Notes: generated from the letters alone by a model not told the origin. Counted from the first letter of the stretch, positions 1 to 5,124 are shown. The stretch is DNA of 5,786 nt from an uncultured Arcanobacterium sp. (GCF_947253055.1 NZ_CAMXYE010000083.1:1-5786); one strand, 5' to 3'. Translations and numbers: made by a program.

Positions 1-510
1 GTCGTTAAGCCTCCACAGAGTGCCGTGGCCGGAATGAATGATTTTGTGCGCCGGATGCACACCACCACCGGATTAATAGAAAAATGGGATACGGGGTTGG
101 ATCTGGCAGAAGCCGAGAAGCAGAGTTTAGATTATATTCGCCGCTTCGTGAAAGAGCCGAAGAAAGCTCCGCTCGGCGGCAATTCCGTAGGTACTGATCG
201 CTCTTTCTTGGCGCGCTATATGCCGGAGCTGACTGATTTCTTGCACTATCGGATTATTGACGTATCTTCGATTAAGGAATTGGCGAAGCGCTGGTATCCG
301 CGCGTATATTTCGCTGCTCCGGAGAAGACGGGTAATCACCAGGCACTGGGAGATATTTACGATTCGATTGACGAGTTGCGCTACTATCGCAATGCACTTT
401 TCCCGGCCGGAGACGGGCCGGAAAGCGGAGTGGCGAAAGAAATTGCGAAAGAGATAAAAGCTGATTTGACGGAACAGCGAGCTATCGAGGCGCATCGTCA
501 AACAAAATAA
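1..510 (+). CDS. orn: Oligoribonuclease, 3' part (5' end outside window)
   Basis: Orn degrades 2-5 nt RNA fragments (and pGpG) to mononucleotides in the cytosol, the last step of RNA turnover. The frame is open from base 1, reading VVKPPQSA before the GTG at 25, and this matches the interior of actinobacterial Orn. The GTG at 25 is therefore not the start; the true start and the first DEDDh acidic pair (the D-x-E motif) lie upstream of the window. Visible family marks are H-T-TGL, then GGNSVGTDRSFLARYMPEL with the catalytic Asp at 196-198, HYRIIDVSSIKELAKRW, and GNHQALGDIYDSIDELRYYR with catalytic His at 337-339 and Asp at 352-354. All three downstream catalytic residues are intact. A Lys/Glu-rich tail of about 40 residues extends beyond the end of E. 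coli Orn. The stop TAA at 508-510 faces a convergent tRNA-His gene. I see no dedicated + strand terminator hairpin. Confidence 0.96.
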   Translation, partial: VVKPPQSAVAGMNDFVRRMHTTTGLIEKWDTGLDLAEAEKQSLDYIRRFVKEPKKAPLGGNSVGTDRSFLARYMPELTDFLHYRIIDVSSIKELAKRWYPRVYFAAPEKTGNHQALGDIYDSIDELRYYRNALFPAGDGPESGVAKEIAKEIKADLTEQRAIEAHRQTK

Positions 511-524
511 ACCGTAAATAAAAA
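499..524 (-). terminator. U-rich 3' trailer of tRNA-His, probable termination zone
   Basis: Immediately after the encoded CCA the - strand reads TTTTTATTTACGG followed by TTTATTTTGTTTG. The GC-rich acceptor and T-arm helices just upstream of a run of five U and further U-rich blocks resemble a factor-independent terminator that uses the tRNA itself as the hairpin. The zone reaches into the last codons of orn on the other strand. No separate hairpin is seen. Confidence 0.4.
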
Positions 525-600
525 TGGGGTGACTGACGGGACTCGAACCCGCGACCTCCTGGACCACAACCAGGTGCTCTACCAACTGAGCTACAATCAC
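525..600 (-). tRNA. tRNA-His (anticodon GTG)
   Basis: The reverse complement folds as a complete cloverleaf. The acceptor stem is GTGATTG with CAGTCAC, the D arm is GCTC/GAGC, and the anticodon stem CCTGG/CCAGG holds loop TTGTGGT with anticodon GTG (bases 565-567). The T arm contains TTCGAGT. CCA is encoded at 525-527. The diagnostic histidine feature is present: base 601 supplies G-1 opposite discriminator C73 (528). The gene converges on orn with a 14-bp gap and lies 91 bp downstream of the ATP-grasp gene on the same strand. Confidence 0.97.
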
Positions 601-642
601 CATGTACGCACTTCACCTTAGGTAAAGCGGTAACGCTGTAAA

Positions 643-672
643 ACTATATCAAGCTTTACGGATTCCCTCCAA
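643..672 (-). promoter_or_regulatory. Possible promoter of tRNA-His
   Basis: On the - strand a TATAGT hexamer (643-648, 5/6 to TATAAT) lies 18 bp downstream of TTGGAG (667-672, only 3/6 to TTGACA). Transcription would start about 35 nt before the mature tRNA 5' end. The -35 match is weak. A TTGATA at 647-652 overlaps the -10 and is an alternative -35 with no well-placed partner. Confidence 0.3.
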
Positions 673-681
673 ACAACTTAC

Positions 682-697
682 GGTGATAGCAATCACC
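682..697 (-). terminator. Small hairpin over the ATP-grasp stop codon, weak terminator
   Basis: A 6-bp inverted repeat, GGTGAT/ATCACC with a 4-nt loop, spans the TGA stop (693-695) of the ATP-grasp gene. On the - strand it is followed by GTAAGTTGTTT, which is U-enriched but not a proper U tract. It may attenuate read-through into tRNA-His rather than stop it. Confidence 0.25.
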
Positions 698-1628
698 AAA
701 AGACGCGGGCGGCGATGGCGTCGGCGAAACGCCCGAGGTTTTTCTCATCGGCTTGCAGATAGAGCGAACCGTCGATAAGAGAAACTTCCATTACGTAAAA
801 ATCTTCTGGGGAATCTTTATCGCCGCGCACTATATCTACCCGATTGAAGAGCAAAAGCTCATTGTGCCCAACTTTTTCTTTAATATAGGCCTGCAGAGCT
901 CCCCGAATCTTCTCTCCCCAAGTCCACATCTCGATTGAAGCGCCGGTGCTGCGCACGCTCTCTTCTACCACTTGCTCCTCTTTTACGGAGCTGAAGCGCG
1001 GATGCAGCATAGGTGCTTTCACTACCTGATGCGAAGCCAGGCCGTTAAAGTAGATAAGAGAAGTTTCGCCTTCTACGTCGATCTCTTTCAAATAGCGCTG
1101 CACCATCACTGAGCGCCCCCGCCCCAGCTCATACATGGCATGAGCAATAGCTTCGCCGCGAGATTCCGCATTCACTCCCTTATAACGGCCCGTGCCACGC
1201 CCGCCGGAAGATACGGCTGGTTTCACCACGAAATCACCTAGAGCCGGAAAACGCGAATTCACTAGACGCTTCGACAAATTTTGATCAGGCTCTAGCCAAA
1301 TAGTGGGAATAGTAGGCAAACCCAAGCGCTCTAAATCTTGCAGATAGTGCTTATCGGTATTCCAAGCCATGGTCTCGGCAGAGTTGAGAATACGTGGCAC
1401 GGAACGCGCCCAGGAGATGAATTTATCGCGGTCTTTTGCGTAATCACGCACGGAGCGGACTACTACAATGCCGGCTTCTTCCCAATCGACACTGGGGTCA
1501 TCCCAAATAGCTATGCGCGGTTCGATGCCGCGCTCCCGCAGAGCGTCTGGGAGACCTTGATCGTCAGTAACCAAATTTGGAAACTGCGCGCTAGTAGCGA
1601 GAGTGACAATTGGCTGAGACACGTTCAC
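693..1628 (-). CDS. ATP-grasp domain protein, RimK/DcsG-like ligase of unknown substrate
   Basis: ATP-grasp enzymes activate a carboxylate as an acylphosphate and join it to an amine or similar nucleophile. Residues 1-85 look like a pre-ATP-grasp alpha/beta domain (IVVVRSVRDY near 54-63). NTDKHYL (90-96) begins the ATP-grasp fold. FVVKPAVSSGGRGTGRY (133-149) carries the nucleotide-binding Lys136 and the Gly-rich loop. Residues 175-196 fit the strand that holds adenine (VQRYLKEID, then EGETSLIYFNG). R263-V264-D265 and E281 lie where Mg2+ and substrate contacts usually sit. The segment after E281 (VSLIDGSLYL) departs from the more acidic form common in the family. The start is GTG at 1628, but the GTG at 1622 (codon 3) has better Shine-Dalgarno spacing: AGGA sits 3 nt before the first and 9 nt before the second. 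There is no operon partner, so the substrate cannot be inferred. The class is likely; the specific reaction is unknown. Confidence 0.88.
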   Translation of the reverse strand: MNVSQPIVTLATSAQFPNLVTDDQGLPDALRERGIEPRIAIWDDPSVDWEEAGIVVVRSVRDYAKDRDKFISWARSVPRILNSAETMAWNTDKHYLQDLERLGLPTIPTIWLEPDQNLSKRLVNSRFPALGDFVVKPAVSSGGRGTGRYKGVNAESRGEAIAHAMYELGRGRSVMVQRYLKEIDVEGETSLIYFNGLASHQVVKAPMLHPRFSSVKEEQVVEESVRSTGASIEMWTWGEKIRGALQAYIKEKVGHNELLLFNRVDIVRGDKDSPEDFYVMEVSLIDGSLYLQADEKNLGRFADAIAARVFW

Positions 1629-1639
1629 CTATCCTGAAG

Positions 1640-1690
1640 TATTTACTGCCGTATATTTACTAGCCGTTTTTATTAGCTATATTTGCTAGT
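1640..1690. repeat. Four degenerate AT-rich direct repeats, 12-14 bp apart
   Basis: TATTTACT occurs exactly at 1640-1647 and 1654-1661. A looser copy (TTTTATTAGCT) starts near 1668, and TATTTGCTAG lies at 1680-1689. On the - strand these read as AGTAAATA-type units just upstream of the ATP-grasp start. They could be an operator array for either flanking transcript, or simply AT-rich promoter DNA. Confidence 0.35.
1656..1683 (+). promoter_or_regulatory. Possible + strand promoter ahead of the intergenic inverted repeat
   Basis: TTTACT (1656-1661, 4/6 to TTGACA) and TATATT (1678-1683, 5/6 to TATAAT) are separated by 16 bp. The predicted transcription start is near 1690, three bases before the long-range helix begins at 1693. 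The region is AT-rich, so chance matches are likely. The agreement with the helix boundary is the reason for listing it. Confidence 0.3.
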
Positions 1691-1692
1691 CA

Positions 1693-1804
1693 CGGGAAAT
1701 GCCCGCACTGGTATCAATCCTAGCGAGCTGCACTTTTCAGTACAAGGCGAAGAAGATTATCTGCTAATAAAGACGACGAAAGAGGAATTTGTGGGCATTT
1801 CTCG
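1693..1804 (+). other. Candidate structured RNA element closed by a 15-bp helix
   Basis: Bases 1693-1707 (CGGGAAATGCCCGCA) can pair with 1790-1804 (TGTGGGCATTTCTCG) over 15 consecutive positions, closing an 82-nt loop. Thirteen are Watson-Crick pairs. The other two (1695-1802 and 1705-1792) are G-U in a + strand transcript but would be A-C mismatches in a - strand transcript, which favours a + strand RNA. A small hairpin with stem ACT/AGT is possible inside (1729-1744). I do not recognise a known riboswitch or RNA family. It could be a leader element, an independent small RNA or coincidence. Confidence 0.3.
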
Positions 1805-1890
1805 ACCCTCCCGTTTTACCGAAAATTTCGGCGTTTCCGCTGGGCTTGGGCTTGTGCGAGAACTCACAACGCCTTCTTCTAGCTGCCAAC

Positions 1891-1919
1891 TTGCTTATCG
1901 AAATACCGGTAAGTAGACT
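1891..1919 (+). promoter_or_regulatory. Probable tRNA-Lys promoter
   Basis: TTGCTT (1891-1896) and TAGACT (1914-1919, the TAnnnT form common in Actinobacteria) are separated by exactly 17 bp. Transcription would start near 1925-1927, about 6 nt before the mature tRNA 5' end at 1932. The -35 matches the consensus only in its TTG half. Confidence 0.4.
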
Positions 1920-1931
1920 AACTTTTCGTGC

Positions 1932-2005
1932 GCACCGCTAGCTCAACTGGCTAGAGCACTTGACTCTTAATCAAGGGGTTCTGGGTTCGAGTCCCAGGCG
2001 GTGTA
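1932..2005 (+). tRNA. tRNA-Lys (anticodon CTT)
   Basis: A full cloverleaf is present. The acceptor stem is GCACCGC with GCGGTGT, with G1-U72 as a wobble pair. The D arm is GCTC/GAGC. The anticodon stem CTTGA/TCAAG holds loop CTCTTAA with CTT at 1966-1968. The T arm is CTGGG-TTCGAGT-CCCAG and the discriminator is A at 2005. The next bases are CTT, so the 3' CCA is not encoded and must be added by CCA-adding nucleotidyltransferase, unlike the tRNA-His in this window. Confidence 0.97.
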
Positions 2006-2013
2006 CTTTGAGA

Positions 2014-2046
2014 AATAGCGCGTAAGATTTGCTCTTGCGCGCTATT
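2014..2046 (+). terminator. 14-bp hairpin after tRNA-Lys, probable terminator
   Basis: AATAGCGCG-TAAGA (2014-2027) pairs with TCTTG-CGCGCTATT (2033-2046) around a 5-nt loop TTTGC. The pairing is continuous except for one G-U. The stem starts 9 nt after the tRNA. The tail reads ACTATACC, so there is no U tract. Actinobacterial terminators often lack a strong U tract, but the hairpin could instead be an RNA-processing or mRNA-end stabilising structure. Confidence 0.5.
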
Positions 2047-2237
2047 ACTATACCTATCGCGCAATAACTCGGCGGGCTCCAGCGTGAAACCAGCTTGCAA
2101 ATCAACGCGCAACCGTAAAACAAAAACGCTAAGCCTTAATTTTTTTACACGGCATATTCATGGCATAAAAATAAAAATCTTCCCCCCTGCCTTCTCTCCT
2201 GCCTTTTTCCTCAGCAATCCCGCTATTATTAATACCG
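2047..2237. other. Spacer between tRNA-Lys hairpin and helicase gene
   Basis: No gene is seen here. The spacer holds a T7 run (2140-2146), a second possible promoter (TTTACA at 2144-2149, 16 bp, TAAAAA at 2166-2171), a pyrimidine-rich tract (2179-2212) and the -10-like hexamer directly before the helicase start. The frame of the helicase has a stop at 2172-2174 and no ATG, GTG or TTG from there to 2238. Confidence 0.6.
2224..2229 (+). promoter_or_regulatory. -10 hexamer placed for a leaderless helicase mRNA
   Basis: TATTAT (5/6 to TATAAT) ends 8 nt before the ATG at 2238, so the predicted transcription start (about 2236-2238) falls at or next to the start codon. There is no purine-rich Shine-Dalgarno before this ATG; the preceding 50 bases are mainly pyrimidine and AT. 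No clear -35 is present at 2201-2207. Leaderless mRNAs are common in Actinobacteria, which makes this reading plausible. Confidence 0.45.
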
Positions 2238-2399
2238 ATGCATACCGAATCGAATTCTGCCCCTTCTCCAGCTGGTTTTTCCGAAGCGGCTGCGCCCACG
2301 GAGGGCACTGCACTTACGGAAAATGCGGCGCCCACAGAAAGCTCCCCGCTCCCCAAAAACTCCACGCCCACAGAAAATTCTGCACCCCCACTCAATCTC
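2238..2399 (+). repeat. 18-bp degenerate tandem repeat, nine units, in the helicase 5' end
   Basis: From the first codon the gene reads as nine 18-bp units coding xxTExx-type hexapeptides: MHTESN, SAPSPA, GFSEAA, APTEGT, ALTENA, APTESS, PLPKNS, TPTENS, APPLNL. The best-kept nucleotide copies begin at 2292, 2310, 2328 and 2364 (GCGCCCACGGA-like). The translated segment is Pro/Thr/Glu/Ala-rich, probably disordered, and ends where the conserved helicase body starts. Confidence 0.7.
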
Positions 2400-5105
2400 G
2401 CTCTCGATGAGCTCGAAGATGAGTACGGTTTAAATCCTCCCCCGGAAGCTATCTACGATGCTTTCGCGCGCTGGGTGGAATCCACCGGCAAAGAAATGTA
2501 TCCGCACCAAGCCGAGGCTCTCCTCGGGGTGGTGAGCGGAGAGCATCTAATTATCTCCACCCCCACCGGCTCCGGAAAAAGCCTCATCGCCATGCAAGCT
2601 ATATTTACGGCTCTAGCTACTGGGCGTACCGCTTACTACACAGCTCCGCTAAAAGCGCTCGTATCCGAAAAATTCTTCGATTTAATTTCTCTTTTTGGGG
2701 CGCAGAACGTCGGCATGGTCACCGGTGATTCCTCTATCAATGCGAGTGCCCCCGTAATCTGTGCCACCGCCGAGATTCTCGCCAACCTAGCCCTCCGCCA
2801 AGGATCCGGCGTAGATTGCGGAATTGCCGTGTTAGATGAATTCCATTTTTATGCCGATCCGCAGCGTGGATGGGCTTGGCAGGTACCTTTACTGGAATTG
2901 ACCGCTACACAGCACATACTTCTCTCCGCCACTCTCGGCGATACCACTTTCTTGGCGAAAGATTTAGAGAAGCGTACCCACCGCTCCGTCTCCGTCATCT
3001 CCGATGCCCCGCGCCCCGTCCCGCTGCACTATTCTTGGTCTACCGACCCCATCGGAGAGGTAATTCAAGATTTGGTATCTACACACATGGCTCCGGTCTA
3101 CGTAGTGCATTTTTCGCAGCGCGAAGCCGTCACGCAAGCCCAAGAGCTGCTCTCCATGAGTCTGATTTCGAAAGAGCAAAAAGCCCAGATTCAAGCAGCG
3201 CTTGGAGATTTTCATTTCGGAGCGGGCTTCGGAAAAGTGCTCTCGAAATTACTGCGCGCCGGCATCGGTGTGCATCACGCCGGTCTACTCCCCCGTTATC
3301 GGCGCTTAGTCGAACGCCTCGCCCAATCTGGATTATTGAGCGTAATTTGCGGCACCGATACTTTAGGAGTGGGAATTAATGTACCGATTCGTACCGTGCT
3401 CATATCTGCACTCACTAAGTTTGACGGTAAAACTAGCCGTCACCTCACGGCGCGCGAATTTCACCAAATAGCTGGGCGCGCTGGGCGGGCTGGTTTCGAT
3501 ACGGTAGGTTACGTAGTAGTGCAGGCTCCTCCGCACGAGATTGAGAATGCGCGCCGGCTGCGAAAAGCTGGAGATGACCCCGAGAAACGCAAGCGAGTGC
3601 AGCGCGTAAAGCCGGAAGAAGGCAAACTCCAGTGGTCAGAAAAAACTTTTACGCAGTTGCGAGATAAAGCTCCGGAGACGCTGCGTTCGCAGCTCGTTTG
3701 CAACCACTCCATCATGCTGAATCTGCTGCAGCGCCCGGACCCGCTGGCCGCCACTATCGCTTTTCTCACCGATAACCATGCACCTAAAACGGAACGCAAC
3801 CCCCTTATCCGCACGGCCTGCGAAATTTATTCTTCGCTGCGCACTGCCGGGGTGATAGTGCATAAAGACCGCGATTGGCGCCGCGCCCACCCAGATTCAC
3901 CCGCTATTTTCCTAGCAAAAGAAGTGCCGAACGATTTCGCCCTCAATACTCCGCTTTCCCCTTTCGCTCTTTCCGCTCTGGATCTATTAGATATGGAGAG
4001 CCCCGACTACGCCCTCGACGCCCTCTCTATTATCGAGGCAGTCCAAGAAAACCCGTGGCCCGCCCTCTATGCGCAACAAAAGAAAGCCCGGCAAAATGCG
4101 TTTCAAAAGTTAAAAGAAGAGCGGGTAGAGTACACCGAGCGAATGCGCATCCTCGATGAAATCACTTGGCCAGCTCCTTTGGCGGAGTTGCTGAATCCGG
4201 CTTTAGAGATTTATGCGCAGAGTAATCCGTGGGTAAAAGAGCATACTCTCACCCCTAAATCTGTGGTGCGGGAAATGGTGGAAAATGCGCTCACCTTTAG
4301 TGAATTCATTTCGCTCTATGATCTCACCCGCAGCGAAGGGGTAATGCTGCGCTATCTCACTGATACTTATCGAGCGCTCCGGCAGGTAGTACCACTATCA
4401 GCCCGCACCCCTGAATTAGAAGAGATCATTACTTGGCTCGGGAATTTAGTGCGCGCCATCGATTCTTCACTGTTAGACGAGTGGGAAGCTCTCGCCAATG
4501 AAAACGCTGCGGCGGCAAATAGCTTAGAGAATAGCGCCGCCGACAATAATGCCTCGGAGAATTCTGCCGTCTTATCTACCGTCAATTCCGCCAGTTCCTC
4601 CAATTCCGCCCAAAATGGGGAAGAACTACCTTTCGGAGTGGACGCGGCCGGAAATATCCAGTACACGCGCAATAAGCATGCACTGCGTAAAGCCGTAAGA
4701 AAAGAACTCTTCCAAAGAATCGAAGCTCTGGCGCGCGATGATCTAGAACTATTAGATTCTTTAGATGCCCAAGATGGCTGGAATTATGACCGCTGGGCAG
4801 ATGCCATAGACGCTTATTTTGCCGAATATGATTATCTCGGCACCGATACGAAAGCGCGCGCCGGAGAATTTTTCCAGATTCTCGAAGACCCCAGCTTGGC
4901 GGATTTACTACAGGCGGGCGCCGAGGCAGATCAAGCGGCCACTTGGTTAGAAGAGCATGCACCCGGCCGGCTGTGGCTGGCTATGCAAATATTAGATGAC
5001 GGAGTAGACGAGAAAGCTTATGCCCTGTGGGCGGCCATAGATTTAGATGCCTCCGATACGCAAGGCAAGCCAGTAGTACATATAATAAATCTGGGAGAGC
5101 GCTAA
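2238..5105 (+). CDS. Ski2-like DExH-box helicase with DUF3516 C-terminus
   Basis: This 955-residue protein is an ATP-dependent, probably RNA, superfamily 2 helicase. Motif I is TPTGSGKS (108-115), Ia TAPLKALVSEK (135-145), II DEFH (200-203), III SAT (230-232), an HHAGLLPRYRR segment (346-356), V GTDTLGVGINVP (372-383) and VI QIAGRAGRAGF (410-420). All motifs are intact. Residues from about 455 onward match the DUF3516 region of actinobacterial helicases (for example NHAPK, DFALNTPLS, SLLDEWEALAN, and the closing GWNYDRWADAIDAYFAEYD). Two low-complexity parts stand out: a hexapeptide-repeat N-terminus (1-54) before the conserved body, and an Ala/Asn/Ser linker (754-795) inside the C-terminal domain. 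ATG 2238 is the only reasonable start: the frame has a stop at 2172-2174 and no start codon between. It lacks a Shine-Dalgarno and is probably leaderless. The gene is likely co-transcribed with yggS. The native substrate is not known to me. Confidence 0.95.
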   Translation: MHTESNSAPSPAGFSEAAAPTEGTALTENAAPTESSPLPKNSTPTENSAPPLNLALDELEDEYGLNPPPEAIYDAFARWVESTGKEMYPHQAEALLGVVSGEHLIISTPTGSGKSLIAMQAIFTALATGRTAYYTAPLKALVSEKFFDLISLFGAQNVGMVTGDSSINASAPVICATAEILANLALRQGSGVDCGIAVLDEFHFYADPQRGWAWQVPLLELTATQHILLSATLGDTTFLAKDLEKRTHRSVSVISDAPRPVPLHYSWSTDPIGEVIQDLVSTHMAPVYVVHFSQREAVTQAQELLSMSLISKEQKAQIQAALGDFHFGAGFGKVLSKLLRAGIGVHHAGLLPRYRRLVERLAQSGLLSVICGTDTLGVGINVPIRTVLISALTKFDGKTSRHLTAREFHQIAGRAGRAGFDTVGYVVVQAPPHEIENARRLRKAGDDPEKRKRVQRVKPEEGKLQWSEKTFTQLRDKAPETLRSQLVCNHSIMLNLLQRPDPLAATIAFLTDNHAPKTERNPLIRTACEIYSSLRTAGVIVHKDRDWRRAHPDSPAIFLAKEVPNDFALNTPLSPFALSALDLLDMESPDYALDALSIIEAVQENPWPALYAQQKKARQNAFQKLKEERVEYTERMRILDEITWPAPLAELLNPALEIYAQSNPWVKEHTLTPKSVVREMVENALTFSEFISLYDLTRSEGVMLRYLTDTYRALRQVVPLSARTPELEEIITWLGNLVRAIDSSLLDEWEALANENAAAANSLENSAADNNASENSAVLSTVNSASSSNSAQNGEELPFGVDAAGNIQYTRNKHALRKAVRKELFQRIEALARDDLELLDSLDAQDGWNYDRWADAIDAYFAEYDYLGTDTKARAGEFFQILEDPSLADLLQAGAEADQAATWLEEHAPGRLWLAMQILDDGVDEKAYALWAAIDLDASDTQGKPVVHIINLGER

Positions 5106-5113
5106 AGCGAAGA

Positions 5114-5120
5114 AAGAGGA
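5114..5120 (+). promoter_or_regulatory. Strong ribosome binding site of yggS
   Basis: The sequence AAGAGGA lies in the 19-bp gap after the helicase stop. Its GAGG core (5116-5119) is 5 nt before ATG 5125. This fixes the yggS start and contrasts with the helicase gene, which has no such site. Confidence 0.8.
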
Positions 5121-5124
5121 AACT

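Larger units (their letters stand above)
1629..1931. other. 303-bp intergenic stretch with repeats and inverted repeats
   Basis: This stretch lies between the divergent ATP-grasp and tRNA-Lys genes. It contains AT-rich direct repeats (1640-1690), a candidate + strand promoter (1656-1683), a 15-bp long-range inverted repeat (1693-1707 with 1790-1804), a Shine-Dalgarno-like AAAGAGGAA (1779-1787) before GTG 1791, a 13-bp palindrome (1819-1831) and the likely tRNA-Lys promoter (1891-1919). I recognise no conserved protein in it. The ATP-grasp promoter must also lie here, but I cannot place it well. Confidence 0.7.

Noticed and set aside
127..603. Open frame on the - strand of 158 codons starting in the tRNA-His gene
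   Set aside because: It begins MVIVAQLVEHLVVVQEVAGSS, which is a translated tRNA, and then runs antisense through orn. This is a well-known spurious type.
594..697. GGTGATTG occurs on the - strand both at the tRNA-His 5' end (594-601) and at 690-697, suggesting an attachment-site duplication
   Set aside because: Only 8 nt match, the second copy is part of a small hairpin over the ATP-grasp stop codon, and no integrase or foreign gene lies between.
753..938. Open frame on the + strand inside the ATP-grasp gene, and the similar one at 1338-1637
   Set aside because: Antisense shadows of a clear ATP-grasp coding frame, with no family resemblance or ribosome site.
1754..1762. AGAT-T-ATCT palindrome in the loop of the intergenic helix
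   Set aside because: It is only 4 bp per arm in AT-rich DNA and cannot form an RNA hairpin with one loop base.
1683..1916. 77-codon frame on the + strand starting at TTG 1683
   Set aside because: The TTG overlaps the -10-like hexamer and has no Shine-Dalgarno, and I recognise no family. The shorter GTG 1791 start in the same frame is better supported and is listed only as a finding.
1932..2237. tRNA-Lys as an integration site for a mobile element
   Set aside because: No repeat of the tRNA 3' end, no integrase and no change in gene content follow it; the next gene is a chromosomal helicase.
2084..2410. Open frames at 2084-2410 (+) and 2129-2395 (-) over the helicase 5' end
   Set aside because: They are translations of the spacer and of the 18-bp repeat in wrong frames; their periodic look comes from the repeat itself.
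2870..4962. Several further frames of 80-170 codons in both directions within the helicase gene
   Set aside because: All lie inside an intact helicase coding frame with all motifs in order; their Arg/Ser-rich translations are typical of shadows.
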